Positions 9,816-20,548 of a DNA stretch of 41,931 nt are shown here, piece after piece. A program made the translations under genes and the position numbers. A model generated the notes under the pieces. The model worked only from the letters and a program-made list of their open reading frames with translations, had not been told where the DNA came from and did not search any database. The DNA comes from UBA6263 sp049305865 (GTDB taxonomy: Bacteria; Patescibacteriota; Gracilibacteria; Absconditabacterales; Absconditicoccaceae): assembly GCA_049305865.1 (NCBI GenBank), contig JBAQPP010000033.1:1-41931 (forward strand), read 5' to 3'. Numbering within the stretch: the first letter of the stretch is position 1; every line of letters starts with the position of its first letter.

Positions 9816-11123
9816 CTATTTATTTTTAAATTCATCTCTAAGTTCTGTATATATTTGAGCAAATTTTACTCATGGAATCGTTTTACTATCTGCCAGTAGA
9901 AATTGTCTATCTTTAGTAAATACGATATGGATCAGTGGTCTATCTCAAGTATTTAGTAGTGCTTGTAAGATATCAGGATATTGTTGCAGTTTTGCTTTCA
10001 AAGCTCTTTTCAATAAATAATGGTGATCTTCTGATCACATCACAATCTCTTTTCATTGATATTTGAAAGATTTTAGAAATTTTGCATCTTCTCAAGATCT
10101 TTTAGCTTTTATTCAATCCAGTAATTTTATACTATCGCGACCAATATATGATTCAGGATATTTTATACTCATCCAAAATGCTTCTATAGATGCATATTCT
10201 ACACCATCAAAAATAAATGGACTAGGATACAGATTGCTCAATTGTTTTTCTACTTCAGCTGATTCTGGTCTTCATCATATATTTATTATTCCATTATTTC
10301 TTATATAATTATCCAATTCTGTAACTGTCTCTACATTGTATTGTTTTAGCGTTTCAGCTTCAAATCTTTTCCTCGCCATTTTCTTATTATATACATATAT
10401 TATGTTTGCTAATTCCAAAACCTTAGCTGGATCTAAATTATAATAATCCTTACTTATTCAACTTGCCACTATAGATATATCAGTATTTTTTATATATTCG
10501 CCAATATTCTCTGGCATCACACCACTTGCTAATCATACAGGATAATTTCAGGCAAGTTCTTTTATATTTTTTACTTTCTCTTTATCTGCACTTACTCAGG
10601 TTGCATCTCCACTAGTTGTGATTATGTCCAAATATTTTTTAGCTTGCTGGACTGCAAACGGATATGCAGAAGCATCTAAATGTTTTTGATGTTTAAAATC
10701 TAATCCTCCAAAATATAATCATTTCCATCACATTTCTTCTTGTATATTTCTAACATCATCAGCATCAGTTTCATGTCATGATGGTATATAATCTATACCC
10801 GATATTCTAGCATTATCAGTCCATATTCCATCAGGAAGTATTTGTTCCAATTCTTTCATTATCAAAAAAATTGTCTTGGGATCTCGTTGCAGGATATTCA
10901 AAACTGCTTGGTGATGTGGATATTTTTCTTTTATTTGTCTTATTGCTTCCAGTCATATTACAGGAGCGATTACATGAGTTACTACAGCAACTCCATGAGC
11001 ACCATTTGTAAGAGCTATCTCAGCCCCTTCTAGCGCATGAGCAATTGACCTAGAATGAAGAGCTACGATAAGACTATGATTATCGGGGAATGCGGATTTA
11101 AATTTTTCAATACTATTTTTCAT
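9816..11123 (-). CDS. BtpA-like TIM-barrel fused to a NADAR domain
   Basis: A 435-aa two-domain protein. Residues about 1-255 match the BtpA family TIM barrel: IALTNGAHGVAVVTHV, WTDNARISGIDY, TTSGDATGVSADKEKVKNI and PVGLASGVMPENIGEY, ending in an IVASGISKD phosphate-binding-like loop. A basic linker follows. Residues about 295-435 look like NADAR (YbiA/RibX type): LSNLYPSPFIFDGVEYASIEAFW, ALKAKLQQYPDILQALLNTGDRPLIH, and a final helix. NADAR enzymes cleave N-glycosidic bonds in riboflavin intermediates and can remove ADP-ribose from guanine in nucleic acids. BtpA proteins are poorly understood. The fusion suggests a nucleotide or ADP-ribose metabolic job, which is inference. The gene is monocistronic. 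Confidence 0.82.
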
Positions 11124-11329
11124 CTAAATACACAAAAAAACATAAAATATAATCAGATTTTTTTTATTTATATTTTATGTTTATATATATGGATAGTTTT
11201 TAATTTTTTTATAAACTATATATAAGCAATAAACATCAAAAATCAAACAAAACAAAAAATCTCAACAATAAAGTTAAGATTTCTTGCACGGAACTAAGAG
11301 GAATCTCTTGAGCTCAGACAGAGTATATA

Positions 11330-11403
11330 AGGCACCTGTGGGATTCGAACCCACGAGCCAAGGTTTTGCAGACCCGTACAATAGACCACTCTGTCAAGGT
11401 GCC
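11330..11403 (-). tRNA. tRNA-Cys (anticodon GCA)
   Basis: The minus strand folds into a full cloverleaf: acceptor GGCACCT/AGGTGCC, anticodon loop CTGCAAA in stem GGGT/ACCT, and T-arm GTGGGTTCGAATCCCAC. The discriminator base is U, as expected for tRNA-Cys. CCA is not encoded. It lies 25 bases after the def stop on the same strand. Confidence 0.95.
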
Positions 11404-11427
11404 ATATAATAATTTAACTTGAAGCTT

Positions 11428-11940
11428 TTAACTTTCTACCTTTCACTTTCAACTATTTTTAATCAATTTATCAGCAAATAATATTCACTCAAGATGATCA
11501 TATTCATGTTGGACTATAAATGCGCTTAAGTCCTTTAGTTTTTTAATTTGTTTCTTTCACTTTATATCTAGATATTCTACTACAACTGCTTTGTATCTTT
11601 TTACCTTGCCTTTAAAATTAGGTAGTGATAAACAAGCTTCATCGCTGATTACTATTTCTTTAGATTTCTCAATTATTTCTGGATTAATCATCAGCGTTTC
11701 TCCCAAAAATTTCAAATCTTTTTTTGTTTCTTTCCGTTGAGTAGTAGCTATCATTCTAATGTTTTTTCATACTTGTGGAGCAGCTAGTCAAGCTCCATCA
11801 TATAACATCATCAATTCCATAAGTTCCTCACCAAAAATTTTAATATCTTCATCTATTTTTTCTACTTTTCAAGAAACTCTCCTAAGTATAGGATTATTGA
11901 TTCATGTCTGTATTGGATAAAATTTTTGCAGATCTTTCAT
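11428..11940 (-). CDS. def: Peptide deformylase
   Basis: A 170-aa metalloenzyme that removes the formyl group from nascent N-terminal Met. The three signature motifs are present: GAGLAAPQVG (about residues 50-59), EACLSLP with the metal-binding Cys (EGCLS in most homologues, here Gly to Ala), and QHEYDHLEG with the HExxH-type zinc/iron site. Under table 25 the frame continues past two TGA codons after KLIKNS, adding GKGKVES before TAA; under the standard code it would stop after KNS. It is followed by tRNA-Cys on the same strand. Confidence 0.94.
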
Positions 11941-12094
11941 TTCCTTATCTATATATTAAAAAAGTCAATTGTAAACATCATTTCTAATTAAAATAATGTG
12001 TAATGATTTAACCCTTGAAAATCAACCCAAAAAATATAAAATGCAAAACTGTAACACGTTCGACCGCTGGTGAATTGAATGTAATTATTGTAGT

Positions 12095-12184
<90 letters not shown>

Positions 12185-12204
12185 TTTAAATTTATAACCA
12201 TTTT

Positions 12205-13278
12205 ATGCCTAGAAATTATTCTAAGAACAGAATTAAGTTTTTTCTTACGATTTTTCAGATAAGTGTGTTTATACTTATAATAGTATATGCAGATCAGTTC
12301 TCTAGATGAAACGATACTGTATATGTTAATCCTACATTTGTTCAGATGGATGATTGAAATTCAGATTCTATAAGTTTGGATTCAATAGCAATAGTAGAAT
12401 TGGATAACCAAGATCAATGAGTTATACAATATGTTGTACAAGCTTGAGACAATCTTTCCAAGATTGCCAGTATGTTTTGAACGACAATATCTCATATCCA
12501 AAAAATCAATAATTTATGATGAAGACCCATTAGACCAGGAGATAAAATAGTGGTTACGGATGATGAGGAATGAATCATATATGACTTACCAGAAAAGACA
12601 AATGTTTTGGTATTTTCAAATAAATATAATCTAAATGTAGAAGATTTCATGACGATGAATAATATTCAGGATGAAACTGAAATCTTGCAACAAGGTCAAG
12701 AACTTTTCTTGCCTATCAGTCAGGATAGAGCCTATGATATATGATTACTTACTAAGCCTGAACCTACACCTGAACCTATTAAAAAATATATACCTACTAT
12801 ACACAAACCTGGTACTATAAAATGAACTAAAACAATAGCAAAAAATCCTGTTAATAATACTCCGACTACTCCATCAGCGACCAAAGCTAAAATATCATCA
12901 AAACGAGTATTTAACAAAAAAGTTTCTAATGGCTTTGCTCCATGAAACTGTACTTGGTACGTAGCTGCAGTGATGCCACAAATGTTTCCTTATGTGGATG
13001 AAGATACTCAATCTAGACCGTTTGGTTGAAATGCAAAAGATCGATATAAAAATGCAAAAGCTGCATGATACAAGGTATGACAGACACCTAGAGCGTGATC
13101 TATTATAGTGTATTCTCAGTTAAGAAGCTCAGCTTGACACGTATGAATAGTTGATAAATATGAATCTGAATCATGAGAGCTTACAATTAGAGATATGAAT
13201 TATGCTTGAAAATATATAGTTACAAAACGTGTAGATAATTCAGATAACTCCAAAATTATATGATATATATATCCATAA
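12205..13278 (+). CDS. Secreted LysM-CHAP peptidoglycan hydrolase
   Basis: A 357-aa exported wall enzyme. An N-terminal hydrophobic helix (FFLTIFQISVFILIIVYA, about residues 12-29) serves as signal or anchor. One clear LysM domain follows (VIQYVVQAGDNLSKIASMFGTT ... RPIRPGDKIVV, about 72-118), then a second, weaker one (NVLVFSNKYNLNVEDFMTMNN ... ILQQGQELFLP). A Pro/Thr/Lys-rich linker leads to a C-terminal CHAP domain (about 245-357) with catalytic Cys in GNCTWYVA and His in GHVGIVDKY. CHAP enzymes cut amide or peptide-bridge bonds in peptidoglycan, and LysM binds GlcNAc. It sits upstream of the class A PBP on the same strand, consistent with wall remodelling; a terminator separates them. Confidence 0.93.
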
Positions 13279-13296
13279 ACTAACATACTTTTTAAG

Positions 13297-13348
13297 AAAT
13301 CATTTGTTTTTTATAGCACAATAACTATAAGAAACAGGTGATTTTTTT
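13297..13348 (+). terminator. Intrinsic terminator of the LysM-CHAP gene
   Basis: A long imperfect stem, AAATCA..TGTTT.TTATAG with CTATAAGAAACAGGTGATTT, around CACAATAA, followed by a T run. It stops 29 bases before the PBP start. Confidence 0.7.
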
Positions 13349-13376
13349 AATTTTAGAAACTAAAAATTTAGTAACC

Positions 13377-16300
13377 ATGATGAAAAATTATAATATAGGT
13401 GACCTACATCATTCCAAAGATCTTAGTCCTATAAAACGTTCACCTTTTCTTAAATCAAAACATTTTAATTACCAAAAAAAAATCTGGTCAAAAACAATAT
13501 TATTAAAAATTATTTGACGATGATTCGCCTCTATATTTGTTATATGATTCATTCTAGCGAGAATATATATTTATAGTGACTTACCAGATGTGAGTAAAGT
13601 AAAAGATATGGTTTTTTCTCAGGCTACGATTATTCAAGATAGAAATTGAAAAGAGCTTTATAAAGTTTTTGCAGAGAATAGAGAATATATAGACTTCAGT
13701 GGAATCAATAATAATATGATAAATGCTATAGTAGCTGTCGAAGATCAGCGCTACCGAGAACATTCATGATTAGATCCTATGTGATTATTGAGAGCGGCTA
13801 TCAAAAAAGTTCTTAATCCATCCAGTAGAATGCAGTGAGCATCCACTATCCCACAACAGTTAGTAAGGAATCTATTGCTTACCAAAGATAGAAAGATTCA
13901 GAGAAAACTCAAAGAAATGGTACTTACTAAGAAATTAAATTGAGTGATTGAAAATCGAGTAACCAAAGAAAAATGAGAACTTACTGCTTCTGAACTTAAG
14001 AAACAGATGAAGGATAAGACATTAGAGTTATATCTCAATTATATCTCTTTTTGAAATAATGCTTTTGGAATAGAATCAGCAGCAAAAACATATTTTTGAA
14101 TACCGGCAAAAGATTTGAACGTATTACAATCAGCTATACTTTCATCATTACCCAAATGACCATCTCTTTATGACCCATATAAAAATAGAGAACTACTTAT
14201 GTGAAAAATAGATGTTGTCGACTGATATGGTAACCAAATATCTTTAGATCAATCTTTTGTTTCTACTCCAACTACTCTATGAACATGAAGTACTTGATGA
14301 GCTACTGCTATGCCATCAAATAATTTAAAAGATCAGATTCTTATAAAATTTCAACAATGACTAACTAGTGCAGATCTATCAAATAAAAAAAATGCTAACT
14401 CTTTTATAAAATTTATAGAATGACTATGATCATTTAATGTTTTTTATAACTGACAGGAATACACTATAAAGTATAAAAACTGAAGAAAAGATTTGGCTTT
14501 ATGAAGGATGTATGAAGATTGATATATACAACAAGATGAACTCAAAAATAGTTTCTTACAATGATTAAATTATGAGTTTGCAAAAAATACATTTCCTATC
14601 AAAGCTCCTCATTTTGTTCAATGGATAATAGAACAACTAGAAGAACAATATGGTAAAGAAATGGTAACTAAATGATGATTACTAGTAACCACTACTTTAG
14701 ATTACGATATACAACAATTAGCAGAAAGTGCATTATTAGATAATGTAAATGCTATACAAGATAACTGAGCAAATAATAGTTCTTTGATTTATATAGATTC
14801 TTATAGCTGAGATGTATTGGCTTACGTATGATCTATAGATTATTTCAATGAAAAAATCCAATGACAAAATGATATGGTAAGGAGAGCGAGACAATCTTGA
14901 TCTTCTATTAAACCATTTATATATGCATTATGATTTGAGAAACTTCCTTTGACTTTAGATACTCCTATATATGATATTCCATTCCAAATTTGACCTGATA
15001 GACCAAATAATGCTGATGATAAATTTGAATGATTATTACCGCTCAAATATGCTTTATGACATAGTAGAAATATTCCATCTACAAAAATGTTATTAGGTTT
15101 ATGATGAGAAGAAGAAGCGAAACCATTTTTAAATAAATTATGATTGAGCTGAGTAAGTGCAGAGATTCCATATGGATATACATTAGCATTAGGTGCGGCA
15201 GAAGTTACTATGCTTGAACTTGCTACGGCTTATTCCAATCTTACAATGTGATGAAAGCCAGCTTACATCAATCCTATATTGGAAATCAAATCTTCTAACT
15301 GATCCATAGTTTACCAAAAAGTAGTCCAATATCGTGATCAAGTTATCAAACCTGGGGTTGTTTACCTTATGCGGAAAATACTTGCAGACCCAGCCAATAG
15401 AATAGTATGACGGGTAAATAAATTTAATGTAAAATGACTTACATACGCGCTCAAAACTTGAACATCAAATGTAAAAACAGAAAAATGAAATCGTCCTAGA
15501 GATGGTCGATTGGCAGCATATACACCCAATAAGGTTTTGCTTTTCTGGGCATGAAACGCAGATGCTACACCTATGAATAGAAATGCTTATGGATGAACTA
15601 TACATGCCAATCCAGTAAAAAAAATCATGTGAGAACTCTTAGCTAAGTGATATATTAAAAATGAAGAAATGACAAAGGTAGAAGTTGCGTGAGCTACTAT
15701 ATCCAAAATATCCGGCAAATTAGCATGAGCTAATACACCAGCCGACCTTACAGTGAGTACGATGTGATATATCAAGAGTATGCCGTCTACTACAGATGAT
15801 TGATCAACTGCTATACAATATGACTCTTCATGTAATGGTAAAATCAGCCCGTATACACCTACAGATCAAGCGAAAAATTGATATATAATTATTCCTTCTA
15901 CATTTATGCCCAATAAAATGGACTTACAAGAGATTACTGATCGACGGAAACAGTCCACTCAATTTAGTGGTGTAAATCCTATGTCTGGTAAAGTTTCTTA
16001 TACTTACAACAATATATTTGTGGAAGAACCAAAAGAATTTTGTCCAGGTAGAAGTGCAGAAGAAAGTGCAGATATCAAAGTAAGTATTATTAAACCATTA
16101 ACCAACGCTAGCATATCCGCCAAAACATCTATACGATTTGATATAACAAGCCCCAAGGCCATAAAAAATGTTAATATACTTGTAGATCAGATTCAGGTGT
16201 GATCATTTGAATATCCATCATGAAGAAAAAATATATCTGATATCAAGTCTATAGATATAAAAAATATAAAAGACTGAAAACATATATTGCAACTCATAGC

Positions 16301-16628
16301 TATAGATGATGAATGATTTTCAAATAGTGCAACAATAGAAATCAATATTACATCTTCAGATAAACAAGCCCCATTTATGGTAGAGGATAAGACAGTTGTA
16401 AAAGTAAACGAAGACTGAACATATGCAGTTATGATACTTTTCGATGATGCTTTGTCCGCTGTCTCATGATGAAAATTTTTTGGTTCTAGTTGAGAAGTAA
16501 TCAATGAATTCAAAAATAATTTTGCTTCATTTCAAGTATCATCATTATCTACAATTTCCTTTGAAGTAAAAGATGCTTACTGAAATATACTAAATCAATC
16601 TCTAGATCTAAATAAATATCTAAAATAA
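13377..16628 (+). CDS. Class A penicillin-binding protein (PBP1A-like) with Ig-like tail
   Basis: A 1083-aa bifunctional peptidoglycan synthase. After a basic cytoplasmic tail comes one TM helix (IGRGFASIFVIGFILARIYIY, about residues 42-62). The GT51 glycosyltransferase (about 95-300) has AVEDQRYREHSGLDP with the catalytic Glu, GASTIPQQLVRN, and ELYLNYISFG. The transpeptidase (about 450-770) has SxxK in RQSGSSIKPF, SxN in GHSRNIPS, and KTG in ALKTGTSN. A C-terminal region of about 200 aa has a bacterial Ig-like fold (IKPLTNASISAKTSIRFDIT), longer than usual. More than sixty in-frame TGA codons are read as Gly. It faces the secreted protein gene at 16672 and follows a wall hydrolase. Confidence 0.95.
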
Positions 16629-16671
16629 TATTAAATTATAATCAGTTTTTTTATAGGTCTTAATATTTTTG

Positions 16672-18264
16672 TTATTGAAAGAATTTATAGTTACCATCTA
16701 CTATTATAAGCGGTAATAATGCATTTCTATCTCCAGTATTGTTACATGGAGTTCGTCAATTATCAGATCAATTTCAATTTATAGGATTACATTCTCGTAT
16801 AAATACGTTACCCAATCATATCCAAATATTATTTATTCAAGTATTGAAAATATTTGTAATCTGATCTCTTCTTCATTCACTAGGATAAGAAGGGGTATTT
16901 AGACTTGCAAGTTTTCAATTAAAAAACAATTTATGTTTAAATGCTACTTTCTTTCGTGAATTATCAGCTCATATTATCAGCCCATTTATTATAAAATTTC
17001 ATTTTAGGTTTATTCATTTTGTTACTCAAGCACTTGTAGGATATCCATTTCAATCAAATTCTACAGCCCCTCAAGTATTATTTACTACCAATAAATTTCA
17101 TTTATCTATAAATAAATTTACGGGACCTTCATATATTCACATTCATTGAGTTATTATTACATCTCAGTTTTTTATTACTATAGTCTTGTTTTTTAAATTT
17201 GGTCGATCTCCTTGATTTATAGTAATATATCTGTTTGTATCTCAACTAAAATCTAAACAAATAATTTTTTTGTTTGTAAAATAATCAATATCAGAATATT
17301 CATCGGCTCCTTCATATTTGCCCTTACATAAATTTTCTGTATTTTTTCTTACTTCATTTATAAGTTTAGAAAAATTTATATTCAAGGCATTAAATATAAG
17401 AGTCTTCTTCTCAAAGTTTCATAATATTGTATTTTTTTCAACAGTATTAACAGAGAATGACAATCATACTGTTCATCGTACTCAAGCATTCATAAGAGTA
17501 TTTATTGCATTTCATTTAGTCGACAATACTGATATTCAAGCTCACGCGACCGTACTAACAATATTATTATCAGCACCATCATATCTGAATAAGTTATTAA
17601 TTCATGATCATTGATTTAATTTTGCTATAACAAGGTTATATGATGCAGCGTCTCAAAGTCATCAAACAAATCATATACCTCCTCAGCGATCATCATATAT
17701 ATATCCTATAGGGTATTTATTATCAAATCTTTGTAAACTCCTTGCAAATGATCAACTATATGCATTATCTGTTCGGTCATATTGTACTCATGCTGTTATA
17801 TGAGAATCATAACTATCTCAGTTTACATGATATGTTATCTGTCCATATATACTATATTCTTCACCAGAACAGCTTGTATATAATCATCCACTCATACTCA
17901 AATTGTTATATGTAGTGCTTGTTCAAGTAAAATAAGCTAATGTATCTTCATCAAGTGGTCGTAATCTATTTCATCTTTGTGCGTTATAATATATTCATCT
18001 TACTTTTTTGAAACATGTTTTTTCATTTAAACCACCACCTATTTTGATTACCTCTCATGTCTCTATGTTTTTTGCATTTAGCCAAAATATAGCTCCCATA
18101 AAATCGTTTCATCTAGCCTTAAAAGCTACCTCGGAAAATTTTTGGTCTATAGATCACATATTTATTCATACAAAATTTAACATGGTACTTGCAGATACAA
18201 TAGCTCCCAATCATGAAAAAATTGCAAGTAAAACATAAATTCTGATCAGATTTATTTTTTTCAT
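16672..18264 (-). CDS. Large secreted or surface protein, unknown function
   Basis: A 530-aa exported protein with N-terminus KKINLIRIYVLLAIFSGLG ending near VSA, a clear signal peptide with AxA-like cleavage around residue 25. The mature part is Asn/Gly/Thr-rich with many aromatic residues and a few Cys (TCFKKV, YTSCSGEE, ENLCKG, IICLDF, RECNP, TPCNN). The C-terminal half reads like repeated short strands (KTIVIKNGDVIITQG, VNLFIDKGNLLVVNNTGG, INLKGNFIINGLIIG), suggesting a right-handed beta-helix. I do not recognise a named family; an adhesin- or lyase-like surface protein is plausible. TGA-encoded Gly is extremely frequent. It is convergent with the PBP gene. Confidence 0.82.
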
Positions 18265-18273
18265 TTTTATTTA

Positions 18274-18305
18274 CATGTTATAAAACATGCATAAATTATA
18301 ATCAA
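18274..18305 (-). promoter_or_regulatory. Promoter of the secreted protein gene with an overlapping inverted repeat
   Basis: On the minus strand TTGATT (18300-18305) and TATAAC (18277-18282) are 17 bases apart. A perfect palindrome CATGTTATAAAACATG (18274-18289) covers the -10 box, ten bases upstream of the ATG. This is the layout of a repressor operator; no candidate repressor gene is adjacent. Confidence 0.5.
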
Positions 18306-18320
18306 AAAGTCATATTTGTC

Positions 18321-18392
18321 AAAAAAATCGAAGATTTTTACGGTGCTGTAAAGTGCAAAAAAATCGAAGATTTTTGCGGTGCTGTAAAGTCC
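18321..18392. repeat. Tandem repeat of a 36-bp hairpin unit (two copies)
   Basis: Two adjacent 36-bp units, each starting AAAAAAATCGAAGATTTTT and ending GGTGCTGTAAAGTNC, differ at two positions. A degenerate third piece (TGTGCTATAAAG) follows. Each unit holds a GATTTTT/AAAAATC hairpin. They lie downstream of the Nudix stop on the minus strand, where they could act as doubled terminators. Confidence 0.8.
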
Positions 18393-18420
18393 ACTTGTGC
18401 TATAAAGGGCTTGTCCGATT

Positions 18421-18876
18421 TTAAGTAGAAGAGAAAATGAGTTTCCCATCAGCATCAAATGTAAAAGATATATCCATAGGAAATTCTTTAGCTAGAAGTT
18501 TAGGAAACCATATGTGATCATCTTCCCACATTTGTTCATAAGGGATTTTATCAAAATCCCACCATTGTGGTTTCATCTCGTCTGTTTCTTCAAATCATCA
18601 ATCATAATTTCACCAAAAAATATGACAATTCTGATCCCACTCAGATTTTTCTTGCCAATAAAAGTGTAATATTCCTGCTTTTTGTACTTGATCTGGATTA
18701 AGTAAAATTCATGCTTCTTCGTGAAGTTCTCTAAGTGCAGTTTCTAATATGGTTTCATCACCTTTATTTTTTCCACCAAAACCATTCCATTTTCCTTCAC
18801 CAAAACCTCTTTTCTTCATACCCAAAAGAACCTGATTTTTAGCATTAAAAAGAAAAACGTGAGTGGTTTGTAGCAT
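18421..18876 (-). CDS. MTH1-like Nudix hydrolase (8-oxo-dGTP pyrophosphatase type)
   Basis: A 151-aa Nudix protein. The Nudix box is GKNKGDETILETALRELHEEAGI (G-x5-E-x7-REUxEExGU, about residues 36-58), preceded by KKRGFGEGKWNGFGGK, which closely follows the human MTH1/NUDT1 pattern. Toward the C-terminus, PYEQMWEDDHIWFPKLLAKE mirrors the MTH1 WPDDSYWFP stretch that forms the oxidised-purine pocket. It therefore probably hydrolyses 8-oxo-dGTP or related damaged nucleotides. Only a few Gly are TGA (HEEAGI, WGNYDGGFEE). It follows tyrS on the same strand with 19 bases between, so the two may be co-transcribed. Confidence 0.9.
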
Positions 18877-18895
18877 CCAAATATTTTTTTAAAAA

Positions 18896-20179
18896 TTAAA
18901 TTTTAACTACTTTAAATTGCTTCTTTCATTTCCTGAGTAACAAAACTCCATTTACAAAGTTTTCTTTTGAAATTATCATTTGAGGATCTTCAACCTTGAT
19001 TTCATTGATAAAAAGCGATCCTGATTGTATCATTTTTTTTGCATCTCCATTTGAGCTTGTTAGGCCTACTTCTGTAAATATATCCAAAGCTTTCATATCA
19101 GATCATTTCATATCTATTCATCAAGTCTCTGCATACAAAGCATCTATATCATCTTTATTAAATTCTGAAATTAACTTCATTCTATCTCATTCTCCAAATA
19201 ATATATCACTTATTTTTTCAGCTTGTTTCACAGCATCTTTCCCAAATAGTACTTCTACAACCCGGCTAGCAAGTTCTTTCTGTCCATATCTCAGTCCAGG
19301 ATTTTCCATGTGTTTTGCAACTATTACATCTATTTCTTCTACAGATTTCAATGAAAATACTTTCAATAATTTTCATATCAAACTATCTTCAGCGTTCATA
19401 AAAAACTGATAAACAAAATACGGACTATTTTTTGCTTTATCTACTCGTACTGCATTCCCAGCTGACTTACCATACTTTGCTCCACTAGCATCAGTAATGA
19501 TAGGTATAGTCATACAGTAAGCTTCTTGATCTATTTTTTTTCTTATAAGTTCCATACCTGTAGTTACGTTTCATCGTTGATCTGATCATCCGAGTTGTAG
19601 CTTCACACCATGCTTTGTAAATAGTGTAAAAAAATCAAATCATTGGATAAGCATATAACTCATCTCTGCATACGTGATAGATTGTTCAGGATCTTCTATT
19701 CTTTTTTTGATAGATTCTTTTGCTATCATATAATTTACTGTGATATATTTTCCTACTTCACGTAAAAAGTTTAGATAGTCCATACCTTTGAAAAAGTCAT
19801 AGTTATCAACCATTTCATAGTCAAAATTTATATCATAATTCTTTTTGATATTTTCAAGAAATACTTTAAGTTGATTATAAATACATTGTTCGTTGTGTCT
19901 GAGTTTTTCTTCAGTTAAAAAATTTCTTTCATCGCTTCTACCACTAGGATCTCAGATCATACCTGTTGCTCCTCATACTAAGAAATAACATTTATTCCCA
20001 TATTTCATCAAGTGGATAGCAGCCATCACAGCAAACATGTTTCATATCTGCAGACTATCAGCAGATGGGTCAAATCAGATATAGAATTTTTCTCATCCTT
20101 TGCTATACAGATCAAAAAGTTTTTCATCGCTAAACTGGTTCACTAGACCGCGATTTTGCCACTCTTCTTTCAAGTTCAT
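18896..20179 (-). CDS. tyrS: Tyrosyl-tRNA synthetase with altered HIGH motif
   Basis: A 427-aa class I synthetase. The Tyr-binding and anticodon-binding parts look normal: FYIGFDPSADSLQ, GGATGMIGDPSGRSDER, DNYDFF, EMSYMLIQGFDF, LQLGGSDQRGN, and the KMSKS equivalent GAKYGKSAGNAV. The C-terminal S4-like RNA-binding domain ends VNGVLLLRKGKKQFKVVKI. The HIGH motif is QIGN (residues 44-47): the first His is Gln and the last His is Asn, while Gly46 is UGA. H to N at the last position occurs in other TyrRS, but loss of the first His is unusual. The start is the only ATG giving the normal NLKEEWQNRGLV opening. Confidence 0.95.
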
Positions 20180-20249
20180 TTTTTATAATAAGGATTTAAA
20201 ACATCAATCTTATAAGAAATATAGATTCAAAGGCAATAAAAAACTATAC

Positions 20250-20279
20250 TTGACATTTGTTAGTAAATATATATAAAAT
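20250..20279 (+). promoter_or_regulatory. Promoter of the first UGA-free gene group
   Basis: TTGACA (20250-20255) is followed by TATAAA (20272-20277) with a 16-base spacer, extended by AATA. Nearly the same string is repeated upstream of the 23913 gene and of clpB. Confidence 0.7.
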
Positions 20280-20318
20280 AGATAACTAAAAATAAAATTA
20301 ACCAATAAAACTATCTAT

Positions 20319-20537
20319 ATGCAAAAGATCTTAAATTTTTGGAATGACTTTTTGGCTTTTGGAGCTGAAGCTTGGCACGAGTTTGTTTCTGATAATGATG
20401 AAGCTTGGCATGAGTTTGTTTCTGCCCCTGGAAAATTCATAGCACTTATGGTTGTTATGCTGATTCTTGGATTAATTATTAACAGAGTGGGCAATGCTCT
20501 TTTAAGGTCAAAATTCATGCAGTACAAATCTAAGTAA
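20319..20537 (+). CDS. Small membrane protein with a duplicated EAWHEFVS motif
   Basis: A 72-aa protein I do not recognise. It has an aromatic N-terminal part with the octapeptide EAWHEFVS twice (about residues 17-24 and 28-35), then one TM helix (FIALMVVMLILGLIINRVG, about 41-59) and a basic tail. The duplication is also seen in the DNA (25 bp, one mismatch, at 20367 and 20400). It is translated without any UGA; its glycines use GGA, GGC and similar codons. It begins 40 bases after a strong promoter and is followed after 11 bases by the next gene. There is no Shine-Dalgarno sequence. Confidence 0.78.
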   Translation: MQKILNFWNDFLAFGAEAWHEFVSDNDEAWHEFVSAPGKFIALMVVMLILGLIINRVGNALLRSKFMQYKSK

Positions 20538-20548
20538 TAAAAATTGTC

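Noticed and set aside
11945..11970. TTGACT box upstream of def as its promoter
   Set aside because: Any -10 box at normal distance would overlap or pass the start codon; spacing does not fit.
17318..18238. Plus-strand ORFs at 17318-17614 and 18008-18238
   Set aside because: Antisense to the 530-aa secreted protein, which reads without interruption under table 25.
18321..18392. CRISPR array
   Set aside because: The two units are directly adjacent with no spacers and no cas genes.
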